Made by a program: the position numbers and the translations under genes. From the NCBI GenBank assembly GCA_045537295.1, contig JAZSPG010000008.1, positions 1 to 11,974 of the forward strand: a stretch of DNA of 11,974 nt, in the 5' to 3' direction. The DNA is from Scatosoma sp045537295 (GTDB lineage Bacteria > Bacillota > Clostridia > Christensenellales > Borkfalkiaceae). Of the stretch, positions 1 through 6,604 are shown piece after piece. The notes below the pieces were generated by a model, which saw only the letters and a list, made by a program, of their open reading frames with translations, was not told where the DNA came from and ran no database searches. The number at the start of each line of letters is the position of its first letter. The first letter of the stretch is position 1.

Positions 1-69
1 AACGTTCTGTGGCGTCGAGAAGAAAAGAGGTAGGCTTAGCCTAAGTAAAAAAGAAAAAAGAGCAGTATA
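1..69. other. Partial upstream region of the DUF4838 gene
   Basis: This is the cut end of an intergenic or upstream region, purine-rich and A-rich. The only structure seen is a small inverted repeat, TAGGC-TTA-GCCTA at 31-43, with no T tract. A TATAAT string at 66-71 overlaps the start codon and cannot serve this gene as a -10. The only SD candidate is a weak AAGAG at 58-62, 7 nt before ATG. No promoter is visible, so the gene may be transcribed from further upstream. Confidence 0.4.
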
Positions 70-2244
70 ATGATTATTGATAAATTAAATAGCGCGAGTT
101 ACGGGTTTATTTGCACGCAAGACGAACCCGTAACCAACCGCGTAGTAAAACAACTTAACGACTTTGTTTTTAGAAGTTGTGGTTTCCGTTTTGAAAAGTA
201 TAACGGACAAAAAAATTATATTTGCGTGGGCGAAAACGAATATTCCAAAGCGGTATACGCGCGCACGCATTTAACGGAGCTTGGGGAGCAAGGCTTTGCG
301 TTCGTCTTTGAAAAGGGCAATCTGTATATCGTGGGCAACACCGCGCTTGCCCTTTCGTACGGTATGCTGGAATTTGTAGAACGCTTTATCGGCGTACGCT
401 TTTTCAATCACGACGAAACGTATATCCCGAAAAAGACAAGCTTGGAAATCGAGGAAAAGGACTTTGCTTGTAAGCCCTGTTTCCCGCAACGCGATTATAT
501 GACCTTCGGCGTGTTTTTCAACGGAGATTTTTTACTTCGCCGTCGCTTTATTACGCCCAATTCCAAAGAGAATTTGCGTTATGGCGTGCGGAATTTATGG
601 TATGATAAAATCCCTACCACGCATAATTCGACGCTGTACGTACCCCCGAAAAAGTATTTGGAAAAACACCCCGAGTTTTACTCGCGCAATCCCTATTCGC
701 ACAATTTAGAGCTTTGCTATTCCAACGGATTAACGGAGGAGGGCAAGTTTGATAGCGCGCAAAAAGAAAGCGTCGCGGAGGCGGTAGTGCAATCGCTTTG
801 CGAATTTATCGAGGACGCGCCGGATAGGAAATTCTTTATGTTCGGACGTCAAGACGATAGGGACGCAATGTGTTCTTGCGCGCGTTGTGAGGCAAAACGC
901 AAAAAATACAACGGCGAGGCGGGAACGATGATAATTTTCCTCAACGCCGTTGCTAAGGAAACATCCCGCCGTTTGCGCGCGCAGGGCAAAAAAGACGATT
1001 TCAACCTCGTCACCTTTGCTTATCAGCGCACGGTACAACCGCCGATTCAAGAAAACGGCGAACCGATTGACGATTTGGTAATCCCTTGCGAGAAATTGCA
1101 TATCCGTTTCGCGCCTATCGGCGCGGACTACACCTACGCGTTGGACGATTGCAGACAGGACAAAGAGCAACGGGCGCGCCTGTTCGGTTGGTTAAAACTC
1201 ACCAAAAACGTAATGCTTTGGGACTATCACGCCAATTACAACGAGTTTTTGTGGTATGCGCCTACGCTTTCTTGTATGGAGCAAAATATCCGCCTTTACG
1301 CAAAGAGCGGTTTGTCTTACGTAATGAACCAAGGCAGATACAACGATTTTTACGACTGGCAATGTGATATGCGCTCGTACGTCGCATCCAAACTTTACTG
1401 GGAACCTACCTTAGACGCGTGGACGCTTGCCAAGGAATATATTTACGGCTATTACGGTATCGTTGCGGACAAAGTTTGGTCGTTTATGCAAACGATGGAA
1501 AACTTTTACGCGGAAAAATTCGCGAACGGCTTGCACCTTTCTCTTTTGGACGTCAATTCCGATTTCTTGTCAGGCAAAACCTATCCGCTCGACTTTCTTA
1601 TATCCCTCGTGGACAGCTTAGAAGCGGGAATGCAGGATTTGGAACGCTTGGACGGTATTCAAAGATACAAATACCAAAAACGCTTGGCGCGCGTTTTATT
1701 GACCCCCTTGCGTATGATAGCGCGAAATAAAGAATACTATTTTGGGGAAGAAAAAACGGACTACGAAACGCGCTTTTTATCGCTCGCGGAATTTACGGGC
1801 TTAGACCGTATCGGCGAGAGCGAACCGTTCGGTTTGAATTTGGTAGTAAAAAGCCAAACTCGCTACCGTATTGCAATCAACGATAACGCCACGGACTATG
1901 AAAAGGAACAGGCGGAACGCTTGCGCGACGAGATAGAGTGTGCCAGCGGAGCGTATATGCAAATCGTGCCTGAAAGCACGGTTGCGCCCAGCTATTTAGA
2001 ACACGCGATTTGCGTAGGTAAGGTAAATTTAACCGACGACTTTTTTAAGGACGTGGATATGCATCACTACCAAACCTATATACAAACGATAGGAAAAATG
2101 CTGTTTATTTACGCGGATGATAGCGAGAGTTTAGAGAAAGCGGTATCTTTTATTTACGAGAGATTTATCCGCAAGGTATCAGATGATGATGAGCAGGCAG
2201 ATTTACGCTGTCCGTATACAAAGGAGTTTGCTTATAAAAAATGA
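70..2244 (+). CDS. DUF4838 domain protein (GH67-N-like), carbohydrate-associated, cytoplasmic
   Basis: A 724-aa protein of the DUF4838 type, a family found beside glycan-degradation genes and distantly like the N-terminal and catalytic regions of family 67 alpha-glucuronidases; its biochemical activity is not established. An N-terminal alpha/beta domain spans about 1-112 and ends in the segment GYGML-like/ERFIGVRFF (positions 97-112), typical of a GH67-N-like domain. The central region carries HPEF (200-203) and a Cys-rich signature DDRDAMCSCARC (262-273), the hallmark that led to this call. A C-terminal segment, about 597-700, again resembles the small alpha/beta domain (see findings). There is no signal peptide or membrane segment, so the protein should be cytoplasmic and act on imported oligosaccharide, if on any. 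Its stop overlaps the start of the AraC gene by 4 bp, implying translational coupling. The family call is firm; substrate and enzymatic activity are unknown. Confidence 0.82.
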   Translation: MIIDKLNSASYGFICTQDEPVTNRVVKQLNDFVFRSCGFRFEKYNGQKNYICVGENEYSKAVYARTHLTELGEQGFAFVFEKGNLYIVGNTALALSYGMLEFVERFIGVRFFNHDETYIPKKTSLEIEEKDFACKPCFPQRDYMTFGVFFNGDFLLRRRFITPNSKENLRYGVRNLWYDKIPTTHNSTLYVPPKKYLEKHPEFYSRNPYSHNLELCYSNGLTEEGKFDSAQKESVAEAVVQSLCEFIEDAPDRKFFMFGRQDDRDAMCSCARCEAKRKKYNGEAGTMIIFLNAVAKETSRRLRAQGKKDDFNLVTFAYQRTVQPPIQENGEPIDDLVIPCEKLHIRFAPIGADYTYALDDCRQDKEQRARLFGWLKLTKNVMLWDYHANYNEFLWYAPTLSCMEQNIRLYAKSGLSYVMNQGRYNDFYDWQCDMRSYVASKLYWEPTLDAWTLAKEYIYGYYGIVADKVWSFMQTMENFYAEKFANGLHLSLLDVNSDFLSGKTYPLDFLISLVDSLEAGMQDLERLDGIQRYKYQKRLARVLLTPLRMIARNKEYYFGEEKTDYETRFLSLAEFTGLDRIGESEPFGLNLVVKSQTRYRIAINDNATDYEKEQAERLRDEIECASGAYMQIVPESTVAPSYLEHAICVGKVNLTDDFFKDVDMHHYQTYIQTIGKMLFIYADDSESLEKAVSFIYERFIRKVSDDDEQADLRCPYTKEFAYKK

Positions 2245-3041
2245 TAAGACGTAAGGGGAAAAAGCAGGTGTTAGTGGACGGATTATACGAAAAGAAGTCG
2301 GACAACGACGGGCATATCGCGATAATGCACTATAAAGAAAGCGGGGACGGCTTGCACGTAATGCCTCATTTCCACGGTGCGGTAGAATACGCGTTCTTGG
2401 TAAAAGGCGAATATCTTTACCACGTCGATAAAAAAGATTATTATATGAAAACGGGCGACGGTATCTTCGTTGATTCCCGTCAACTGCACTATTGCAGGGT
2501 GTCGGGGGAAATCGACCTTTGGGTAATCGTATTTGACAAAAAATACTTAGAGGGTTTAGAGTTAGACGAAAAGAGTTTGCCCGTATTTTTGCCTTGCAAC
2601 GAGGCGAAAGACGAAATTCTTTCGCTGTTTGAAAATTCGTGGCAGGTTTGGTGGAAAGTTCCACATCTTTATAAAATCGGAACGGTATATCAACTGATGG
2701 GCAGTTTACTTCGCCACTACGAAGTAGTCAAACGCGAAAAGGCGGGCGAGGATATGTTTATTGACGTAATGGGCTATATAGAAGAACACTACACGGAGGA
2801 TTTGAAGTTGGAGGAAATGGCGGAGCTGTTCGGCTACACTGCAACCTATTTTTCTAGGCGGTTTAACGATTTGTTCAGTATGAGCTTTCGCGAGTATATC
2901 AATAGAAGAAGAATGCGCGCCGTCAAAGAAATGATAGAGGCGCAACCCAACGTACCCTTGACGAACGTGATGAAAGAGGTGGGCTATAAATCTTGGAACA
3001 CCTTTTATCGCAACTACCAAAAATACTGCGTAAAAAAATAA
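2241..3041 (+). CDS. AraC-family transcriptional regulator with cupin sensor domain
   Basis: A 266-aa regulator. The N-terminal cupin (about 25-95) contains HFHGAVEY (43-50) and GDGIFVDSRQLHY (72-84), the usual fold for binding a sugar or similar small ligand. The C-terminal AraC-type domain (about 168-264) has two helix-turn-helix motifs: a first around LKLEEMAELFGY (188-199) followed by SRRFNDLF, and a second around VMKEVGYKSWNTFYRNYQ (243-260). The ATG at 2241 overlaps the TGA of the preceding DUF4838 gene, so the two are one transcription unit and the regulator probably controls that carbohydrate locus. An AAGGAG lies at 2221-2226, 14 nt upstream, rather far for an SD, which fits initiation by coupling. 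The ligand cannot be told from sequence. Confidence 0.9.
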   Translation: MIRRKGKKQVLVDGLYEKKSDNDGHIAIMHYKESGDGLHVMPHFHGAVEYAFLVKGEYLYHVDKKDYYMKTGDGIFVDSRQLHYCRVSGEIDLWVIVFDKKYLEGLELDEKSLPVFLPCNEAKDEILSLFENSWQVWWKVPHLYKIGTVYQLMGSLLRHYEVVKREKAGEDMFIDVMGYIEEHYTEDLKLEEMAELFGYTATYFSRRFNDLFSMSFREYINRRRMRAVKEMIEAQPNVPLTNVMKEVGYKSWNTFYRNYQKYCVKK

Positions 3042-3088
3042 TAAAATTTTGCAAAAATAGTAATTTTTTTATTAACGAGCGCAATCCC

Positions 3089-3112
3089 TTTTGGCAAAAG
3101 GCATTTTGACAA
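3089..3112 (-). promoter_or_regulatory. Two Spo0A-box-like direct repeats upstream of spoIIGA
   Basis: TTTTGGCAA (3089-3097) and TTTTGACAA (3104-3112) are direct repeats 15 bp apart. Read on the minus strand the second is TTGTCAAAA, matching the Spo0A-box core TGTCRAA; the first has one mismatch. In sporulating Firmicutes Spo0A~P activates the spoIIG promoter, and the second box would sit near -69 relative to the expected start at about 3177. The repeats are seen directly; Spo0A binding is inferred. A chance match in AT-rich DNA, or a role as part of the araC 3' region, cannot be excluded. Confidence 0.4.
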
Positions 3113-3113
3113 T

Positions 3114-3150
3114 AAAAACGGTTTTTTTACAAAAGCCGTTTTTTTATTTT
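3114..3150 (+). terminator. Rho-independent terminator after the AraC gene
   Basis: An inverted repeat AAAAACGGTTTT / AAAAGCCGTTTTT (one bulged C), loop about 5 nt, followed by a T-rich run to 3150. It closes the DUF4838-AraC unit. It sits only 15 bp upstream of the spoIIGA -10 box, so the two units are insulated. Confidence 0.8.
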
Positions 3151-3161
3151 TTCACTTTTTA

Positions 3162-3170
3162 TGGTATAAT
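3162..3170 (+). promoter_or_regulatory. spoIIGA-sigE promoter, extended -10
   Basis: TGGTATAAT: a perfect TATAAT (3165-3170) with the TGn extension. The -35 position (about 3142-3147) is only T-rich and shows no TTGACA, as expected for a promoter that needs an activator such as Spo0A. The expected start is about 3176-3178. Confidence 0.65.
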
Positions 3171-3172
3171 AG

Positions 3173-3210
3173 CCTCAATCCCTTACGCGATAAGGGATTG
3201 AGGGGTTTTT
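3173..3210 (+). promoter_or_regulatory. 5' hairpin masking the spoIIGA SD, followed by T5-ATG
   Basis: A perfect 13-bp stem: left arm CCTCAATCCCTTA (3173-3185), loop CGCGA, right arm TAAGGGATTGAGG (3191-3203). The SD GAGGGG (3200-3205) lies in the right arm, paired with CCTC at 3173-3176, and TTTTT then precedes ATG at 3211. A start at about 3177 would leave CCTC out of the mRNA and free the SD; a transcript arriving from upstream would contain the full stem. The stem plus T run also looks like a weak terminator. Confidence 0.7.
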
Positions 3211-3987
3211 ATGAGCGTTTATATCGAGTACGCGTTTTTAGAAAATTTCCTTTTAGACGGTGCGCTTTTATACCTTGCCTTAAAGGCTGGAAAAACGCGG
3301 GTAAAGGCGGGAAAATTAGCGTTTTCTGCGAGCTTAGGCGGGGTATTCGCCGTCGTTTTTCCCTTGCTGATTTTACCTGTTTTTTTGGCTTTTTTGCTCA
3401 AAAGCGCGATGGCAATTTTGCTTTGTTTTTGCGCCTATCCAAACGGTAAAATCGAGAAAAATTTAAGCAATTTTTTACTAATTTTAGCCTGTTTTTTCGC
3501 CTTTACTTTCGCCTTTGGAGGTGCGCTGATTGCCTTAGAGGTTACGGAAGCGTTCGTGGGGTTAGGCGTTTGCGTTTTGGGCGTTTTTTCGCTTGGATTT
3601 ATAAAAATGCTTTATAAAAAAAGAGCGGTGGAAAAGTTTGTGTACGATTGCGAAATCGCTTGTAAACAAAGGGCTGTACGCGTTTTTGCATTTTACGACA
3701 GCGGGAATTTTGCAAGCTATAAAGGAAAGGCGGTGCATTTTTTATCACCCGAGGTTTATATCGAGCTTTTTCAAGAGGAATGTTTAGAAAAACGCTTAGA
3801 AAAGATAGTAATTTCCACGCTTTCCGGAGAGAAAACGCTAAGCGTTTTTCAAGGGGATTTAAGCATACGGGAAAGGGGTGAAAAATTGTGGATAAAAGGG
3901 GCATATTTTGCGGTGAGTGCGAATATGTTATCAAGAGGATATAAGTTACTGCTCAACTCCAAAGTATTCGAGGAAAAACGGGAGTAA
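3211..3987 (+). CDS. spoIIGA: SpoIIGA, pro-sigma-E processing peptidase
   Basis: The membrane-embedded aspartic protease that activates pro-sigma-E in the mother cell after receiving the forespore SpoIIR signal. The 258-aa product starts with hydrophobic segments at about 8-24, 36-56, 58-76, 86-108 and 112-133, followed by a soluble C-terminal domain. That domain contains FYDSGN (161-166), the D-S-G-N active-site motif with catalytic Asp163. It is shorter than the B. subtilis protein (about 309 aa), mostly in the tail. ATG 3211 is chosen because the SD GAGGGG lies 5 nt upstream and the N-terminal segment has the family's usual character. It is followed 20 nt later by sigE, the canonical arrangement. 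Identity is well supported by motif, topology and context. Confidence 0.93.
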   Translation: MSVYIEYAFLENFLLDGALLYLALKAGKTRVKAGKLAFSASLGGVFAVVFPLLILPVFLAFLLKSAMAILLCFCAYPNGKIEKNLSNFLLILACFFAFTFAFGGALIALEVTEAFVGLGVCVLGVFSLGFIKMLYKKRAVEKFVYDCEIACKQRAVRVFAFYDSGNFASYKGKAVHFLSPEVYIELFQEECLEKRLEKIVISTLSGEKTLSVFQGDLSIRERGEKLWIKGAYFAVSANMLSRGYKLLLNSKVFEEKRE

Positions 3988-4007
3988 AAAACAAAGAGGT
4001 GAAGAAC

Positions 4008-4733
4008 TTGAAAATCGTAGAAGTATTGCAAATTTTTCTGCAAAAAATCAATGTTATTGAGGCAAAAAACACCGTCGATTACGTGTGCGGAAACGGCGAG
4101 GCTTTGCCTCTTCCGCTCTCGCCGGAAGAGGAAGGAAAACAGCTGAAATTGATGGCAGAAGGGGGCGAAATTGAACGGGAAAAGGCAAAAGCGGAGCTAA
4201 TTCAGCGCAATTTAAGGCTCGTGGTGTATATCGCTAAAAAATTCGACAATACGGGTGTGGAAAACGACGATTTGATTTCTATCGGTACGATTGGGCTTAT
4301 CAAGGCGATAAGCTCGTTTAAGGCGGACAAAAACATCAAGCTTGCCCCCTACGCCTCGCGGTGTATCGAAAACGAAATTTTGATGTATTTGCGCCGTACC
4401 GCGCGGTTAAAGAGCGAGGTGTCCTTCGACGAACCGCTCAACACCGATTTCGAGGGGAACGAGCTGTTGCTTTCGGATATTTTGGGTACTTCCGCGGACA
4501 GCGTGTACGGGGAAATAGAGTCGAGCGCGGAAAAAGAACAGCTCAAAGAGGCGCTGAAAAAACTAAACGAGCGCGAACGAAAAATTATGTTTTTGAGGTT
4601 TGGCTTGGGCGGAGGCGAGGAAATGACGCAAAAGGACGTGGCGGATTTGTTGGGTATTTCGCAAAGCTACATATCGCGTTTGGAAAAGAAAATTATTTTG
4701 CGTTTGAAAAAGGAAATTGCCAAAATGGAATAG
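4008..4733 (+). CDS. sigE: RNA polymerase sporulation sigma factor E (pro-form)
   Basis: The mother-cell sigma factor of early sporulation, made as an inactive precursor. Region 2 reads RNLRLVVYIAKKF, DLISIGTIGLIKA and YASRCIENEILMYLRR; region 4 reads LNERERKIMFLRFGLG and TQKDVADLLGISQSYISRLE, all closely matching SigE. The pro-sequence is the first 25 or so residues, with VDYVCGNGEALP where the B. subtilis precursor has its Tyr-Tyr processing site before GGSEALP. The start is set at TTG 4008 because AGAGG (3995-3999) lies 8 nt upstream; an in-frame GTG at 3999 begins on the last base of that SD and would add three residues (M-K-N) without an SD of its own. It is cotranscribed with spoIIGA and ends at a strong terminator. 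sigG, often next, is not here. Confidence 0.95.
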   Translation: MKIVEVLQIFLQKINVIEAKNTVDYVCGNGEALPLPLSPEEEGKQLKLMAEGGEIEREKAKAELIQRNLRLVVYIAKKFDNTGVENDDLISIGTIGLIKAISSFKADKNIKLAPYASRCIENEILMYLRRTARLKSEVSFDEPLNTDFEGNELLLSDILGTSADSVYGEIESSAEKEQLKEALKKLNERERKIMFLRFGLGGGEEMTQKDVADLLGISQSYISRLEKKIILRLKKEIAKME

Positions 4734-4745
4734 GCGCTAATCGCG

Positions 4746-4780
4746 ACGGTGGACTTAAAAGTCCGCCGTTTATTTTTTTT
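4746..4780 (+). terminator. Rho-independent terminator after sigE
   Basis: A stem ACGGTGGACT / AGTCCGCCGT (4746-4755 with 4760-4769, one G-T pair), loop TAAA, then a T-rich run ending in eight Ts at 4780. It ends the spoIIGA-sigE unit 13 bp after the sigE stop codon. Confidence 0.93.
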
Positions 4781-4793
4781 GCGACTGCGTTTG

Positions 4794-4827
4794 GGGGATT
4801 GCCACGGCTACGCCTCGCAAGGACAAG
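4794..4827 (-). repeat. Dispersed-repeat-like intergenic element
   Basis: Read on the minus strand the segment is CTTGTCCTTGCGAGGC followed by GTAGCCGTGGCAATCCCC. This resembles the widespread bacterial intergenic repeat of the form GTCATTGCGAGG...GGCAATC, whose members carry a variable middle part (here GCGTAGCC). It lies between the sigE terminator and the prmA promoter, codes for nothing, and differs in base content from the flanking AT-rich DNA. Only one copy is present in the window, so repetition cannot be shown here; the call rests on resemblance. Confidence 0.45.
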
Positions 4828-4861
4828 TAGGGGAAAGCGGGTAAAGGATATTTGTAAACGC

Positions 4862-4890
4862 TTGCAAAAATCGTTCGGGCGTGGTATAAT
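4862..4890 (+). promoter_or_regulatory. Sigma-A-type promoter of the prmA operon
   Basis: TTGCAA (4862-4867), 17-nt spacer, TATAAT (4885-4890) with the TGG extension just before. The expected start is about 4896. A short inverted repeat ATCGC (4894-4898) / GCGAT (4907-4911) follows, with the SD GAGGT in its loop. Confidence 0.85.
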
Positions 4891-4912
4891 ATTATCGCTA
4901 TGAGGTGCGATT

Positions 4913-5872
4913 ATGAAATATATTGAACTTACTATCCATACCACGAGCGAGGCGAGTGAAATTATCTCGGATATTATGTGGAATTATACCGATTATGGCG
5001 TTACCATTTGCGACAGGGCGGATATTATCGCTTTGCAAACCGCAAAGGAAACGACTTTTTGGGATTATATGGACGACGAGCTGACCCAAGCGAGTTTGGA
5101 GAAAAATTACGAGGTACTCGTAAAATGTTATATCGCCGAAGATATTGCCGAACAAACCGTTCGTGCGATTTTGTCCGATATTCAGTCGGCGAAATCGGCG
5201 GGCGAGGCATATTTTTCGTTCGGGACTTTGGAGGACACCAAACGCGTGGTGGACGGCGACGACTGGATTGACGTGTGGAAAAAACATTTCCGTCCTATTC
5301 ATTTGGGAAAAATCGTCGTCGTACCCGAATGGATAGAGTACGCGCCCAAGGCGGACGAGCGTATCGTTTTGCTCGATTCGAATATGGCGTTCGGAACGGG
5401 GGAACACGAAACGACTTCTTCTTGCGTGGAATTGATGCAGGACTATCTCACGCCTCAAAGCGTTTGTATCGACGTGGGGTGCGGGAGCGGTATTTTGGGT
5501 ATTTCCGCGTTAAAGCTGGGCGCGAGTAAGGCGTATTTGACGGATATTGACCCGATTGCTGTCGAAAGTGCGACGCACAACTGCGCGTTGAACGGCGTGG
5601 CGGAAAACGCCGTGGTGGCGCTTTCGAATCTTTTGGACGACACGCAAATTCAAGCGGATATTATGCTTGCAAACATTACGGGCGAGGTGTTGAAAATGCT
5701 TGCCCCGTCTATCCCTAAAAACCTCAAAAAAGAGGGCGTTTTGATTTTGAGCGGGATTATCGAAAGCCGTTTACAAATGGTGAAAACCGCGTACGAGCAG
5801 GTGGGGTTGGAAGTAATCCGCGAAACGAGAAAGGGCGAGTGGTTTGCGCTCGTATTAAAGCATAAAGCGTAA
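4913..5872 (+). CDS. prmA: Ribosomal protein L11 methyltransferase PrmA
   Basis: An S-adenosylmethionine-dependent enzyme that methylates lysines and the N-terminus of ribosomal protein L11. The 319-aa length is usual for the family. An N-terminal substrate-recognition domain (about 1-100) is joined by a linker to a class I methyltransferase domain. Visible motifs are MAFGTGEHETT (158-168), the SAM loop VCIDVGCGSGILG (184-196), the acidic DIDP (211-214) and LANIT (252-256), which occupies the place of the family's NIL/NPP-type motif IV. ATG 4913 is preceded by GAGGT (4902-4906). It is the first gene of prmA-rsmE-mtaB-hinT, a grouping common in Firmicutes. The assignment is secure. Confidence 0.95.
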   Translation: MKYIELTIHTTSEASEIISDIMWNYTDYGVTICDRADIIALQTAKETTFWDYMDDELTQASLEKNYEVLVKCYIAEDIAEQTVRAILSDIQSAKSAGEAYFSFGTLEDTKRVVDGDDWIDVWKKHFRPIHLGKIVVVPEWIEYAPKADERIVLLDSNMAFGTGEHETTSSCVELMQDYLTPQSVCIDVGCGSGILGISALKLGASKAYLTDIDPIAVESATHNCALNGVAENAVVALSNLLDDTQIQADIMLANITGEVLKMLAPSIPKNLKKEGVLILSGIIESRLQMVKTAYEQVGLEVIRETRKGEWFALVLKHKA

Positions 5873-5893
5873 AAGCAAGGGGGTAGGTATTCG

Positions 5894-6604
5894 TTGAAAA
5901 GGTTTTTTGTGGATAAAATCGGCGAAACTGCCGTGCTTAGCGGGGAGGAATTCGAACACGCGAAGAACGTACTGCGTATCGGCGCGGGTGCGGAAGTTAT
6001 CTTGCTCGATAACAGCGGAAAGGAATATACCGCCGTGGTAGCGCAGGTGGAAAAAAAGCAGATGCTTTTGAATATCGTAAGAGAGGAAGTCGGTGCGCGC
6101 GAGGCAAAAACGGAGATGAGCTTATTGTTCGGGTATTTGAAAAACGCGGATAAAAACGAGTTCGTCGTGCAAAAGGCGGTGGAGCTGGGCGTGAAGAAAA
6201 TCGGGGTGTTTTCCTCTCAATTTTCCTCGGCGTATATGAACGCGAATAAATTAGAAAGGCTGAACAAGGTGGCGCGCGAGGCCTCTAAGCAATGCCTGCG
6301 TTCGACCTATCCCGAAGTGGTGTATTACGAAACTTTGTCCTCGGCTTTGCAAAGCGGGGCGGGGTATGAAAACAAGCTGTTTGCCTGCGAGTTTGCCCAA
6401 AAGAGCGAAAGGGATTTGCGGAAACTTTCGGGCAGTACGGTGATTGTCGTCGGTAGCGAGGGCGGGTTTTCGCGCGAGGAAGCGGACGAGGCAACGGCGC
6501 AAGGGTACGCCTTGATTTCGCTTGGAAAACGCATTTTGCGTGCCGAAACGGCGGGCGTGGCGCTGACGGCGATTACGGCGTTCGCTTTGGGAGAACTCGA
6601 ATGA
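5894..6604 (+). CDS. rsmE: 16S rRNA (uracil-1498-N3)-methyltransferase RsmE
   Basis: A SPOUT-class enzyme that methylates U1498 of 16S rRNA in the 30S subunit. The 236-aa product has an N-terminal PUA-like domain (MKRFFVDKIG, then HAKNVLRIGAGAEV at 22-35). The C-terminal trefoil-knot domain shows the SAM-binding GSEGGFS (187-193) and LGKRILRAETA (210-220); QKAVELGVKKI (93-103) and REASKQC (128-134) are also typical. The start is TTG at 5894, with AAGGGGGT (5877-5884) as SD; no ATG gives a full N-terminus. Its TGA overlaps the ATG of mtaB by 4 bp, so the two are translationally coupled. Confidence 0.94.
   Translation: MKRFFVDKIGETAVLSGEEFEHAKNVLRIGAGAEVILLDNSGKEYTAVVAQVEKKQMLLNIVREEVGAREAKTEMSLLFGYLKNADKNEFVVQKAVELGVKKIGVFSSQFSSAYMNANKLERLNKVAREASKQCLRSTYPEVVYYETLSSALQSGAGYENKLFACEFAQKSERDLRKLSGSTVIVVGSEGGFSREEADEATAQGYALISLGKRILRAETAGVALTAITAFALGELE

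Noticed and set aside
66..71. TATAAT as the promoter of the first gene
   Set aside because: It overlaps the start codon at 70, so it could not start a useful mRNA for that gene.
4891..4912. prmA leader hairpin as a fourth member of the SD-masking class
   Set aside because: The stem is only 5 bp, the SD is in the loop rather than paired, and there is no T run before the ATG.
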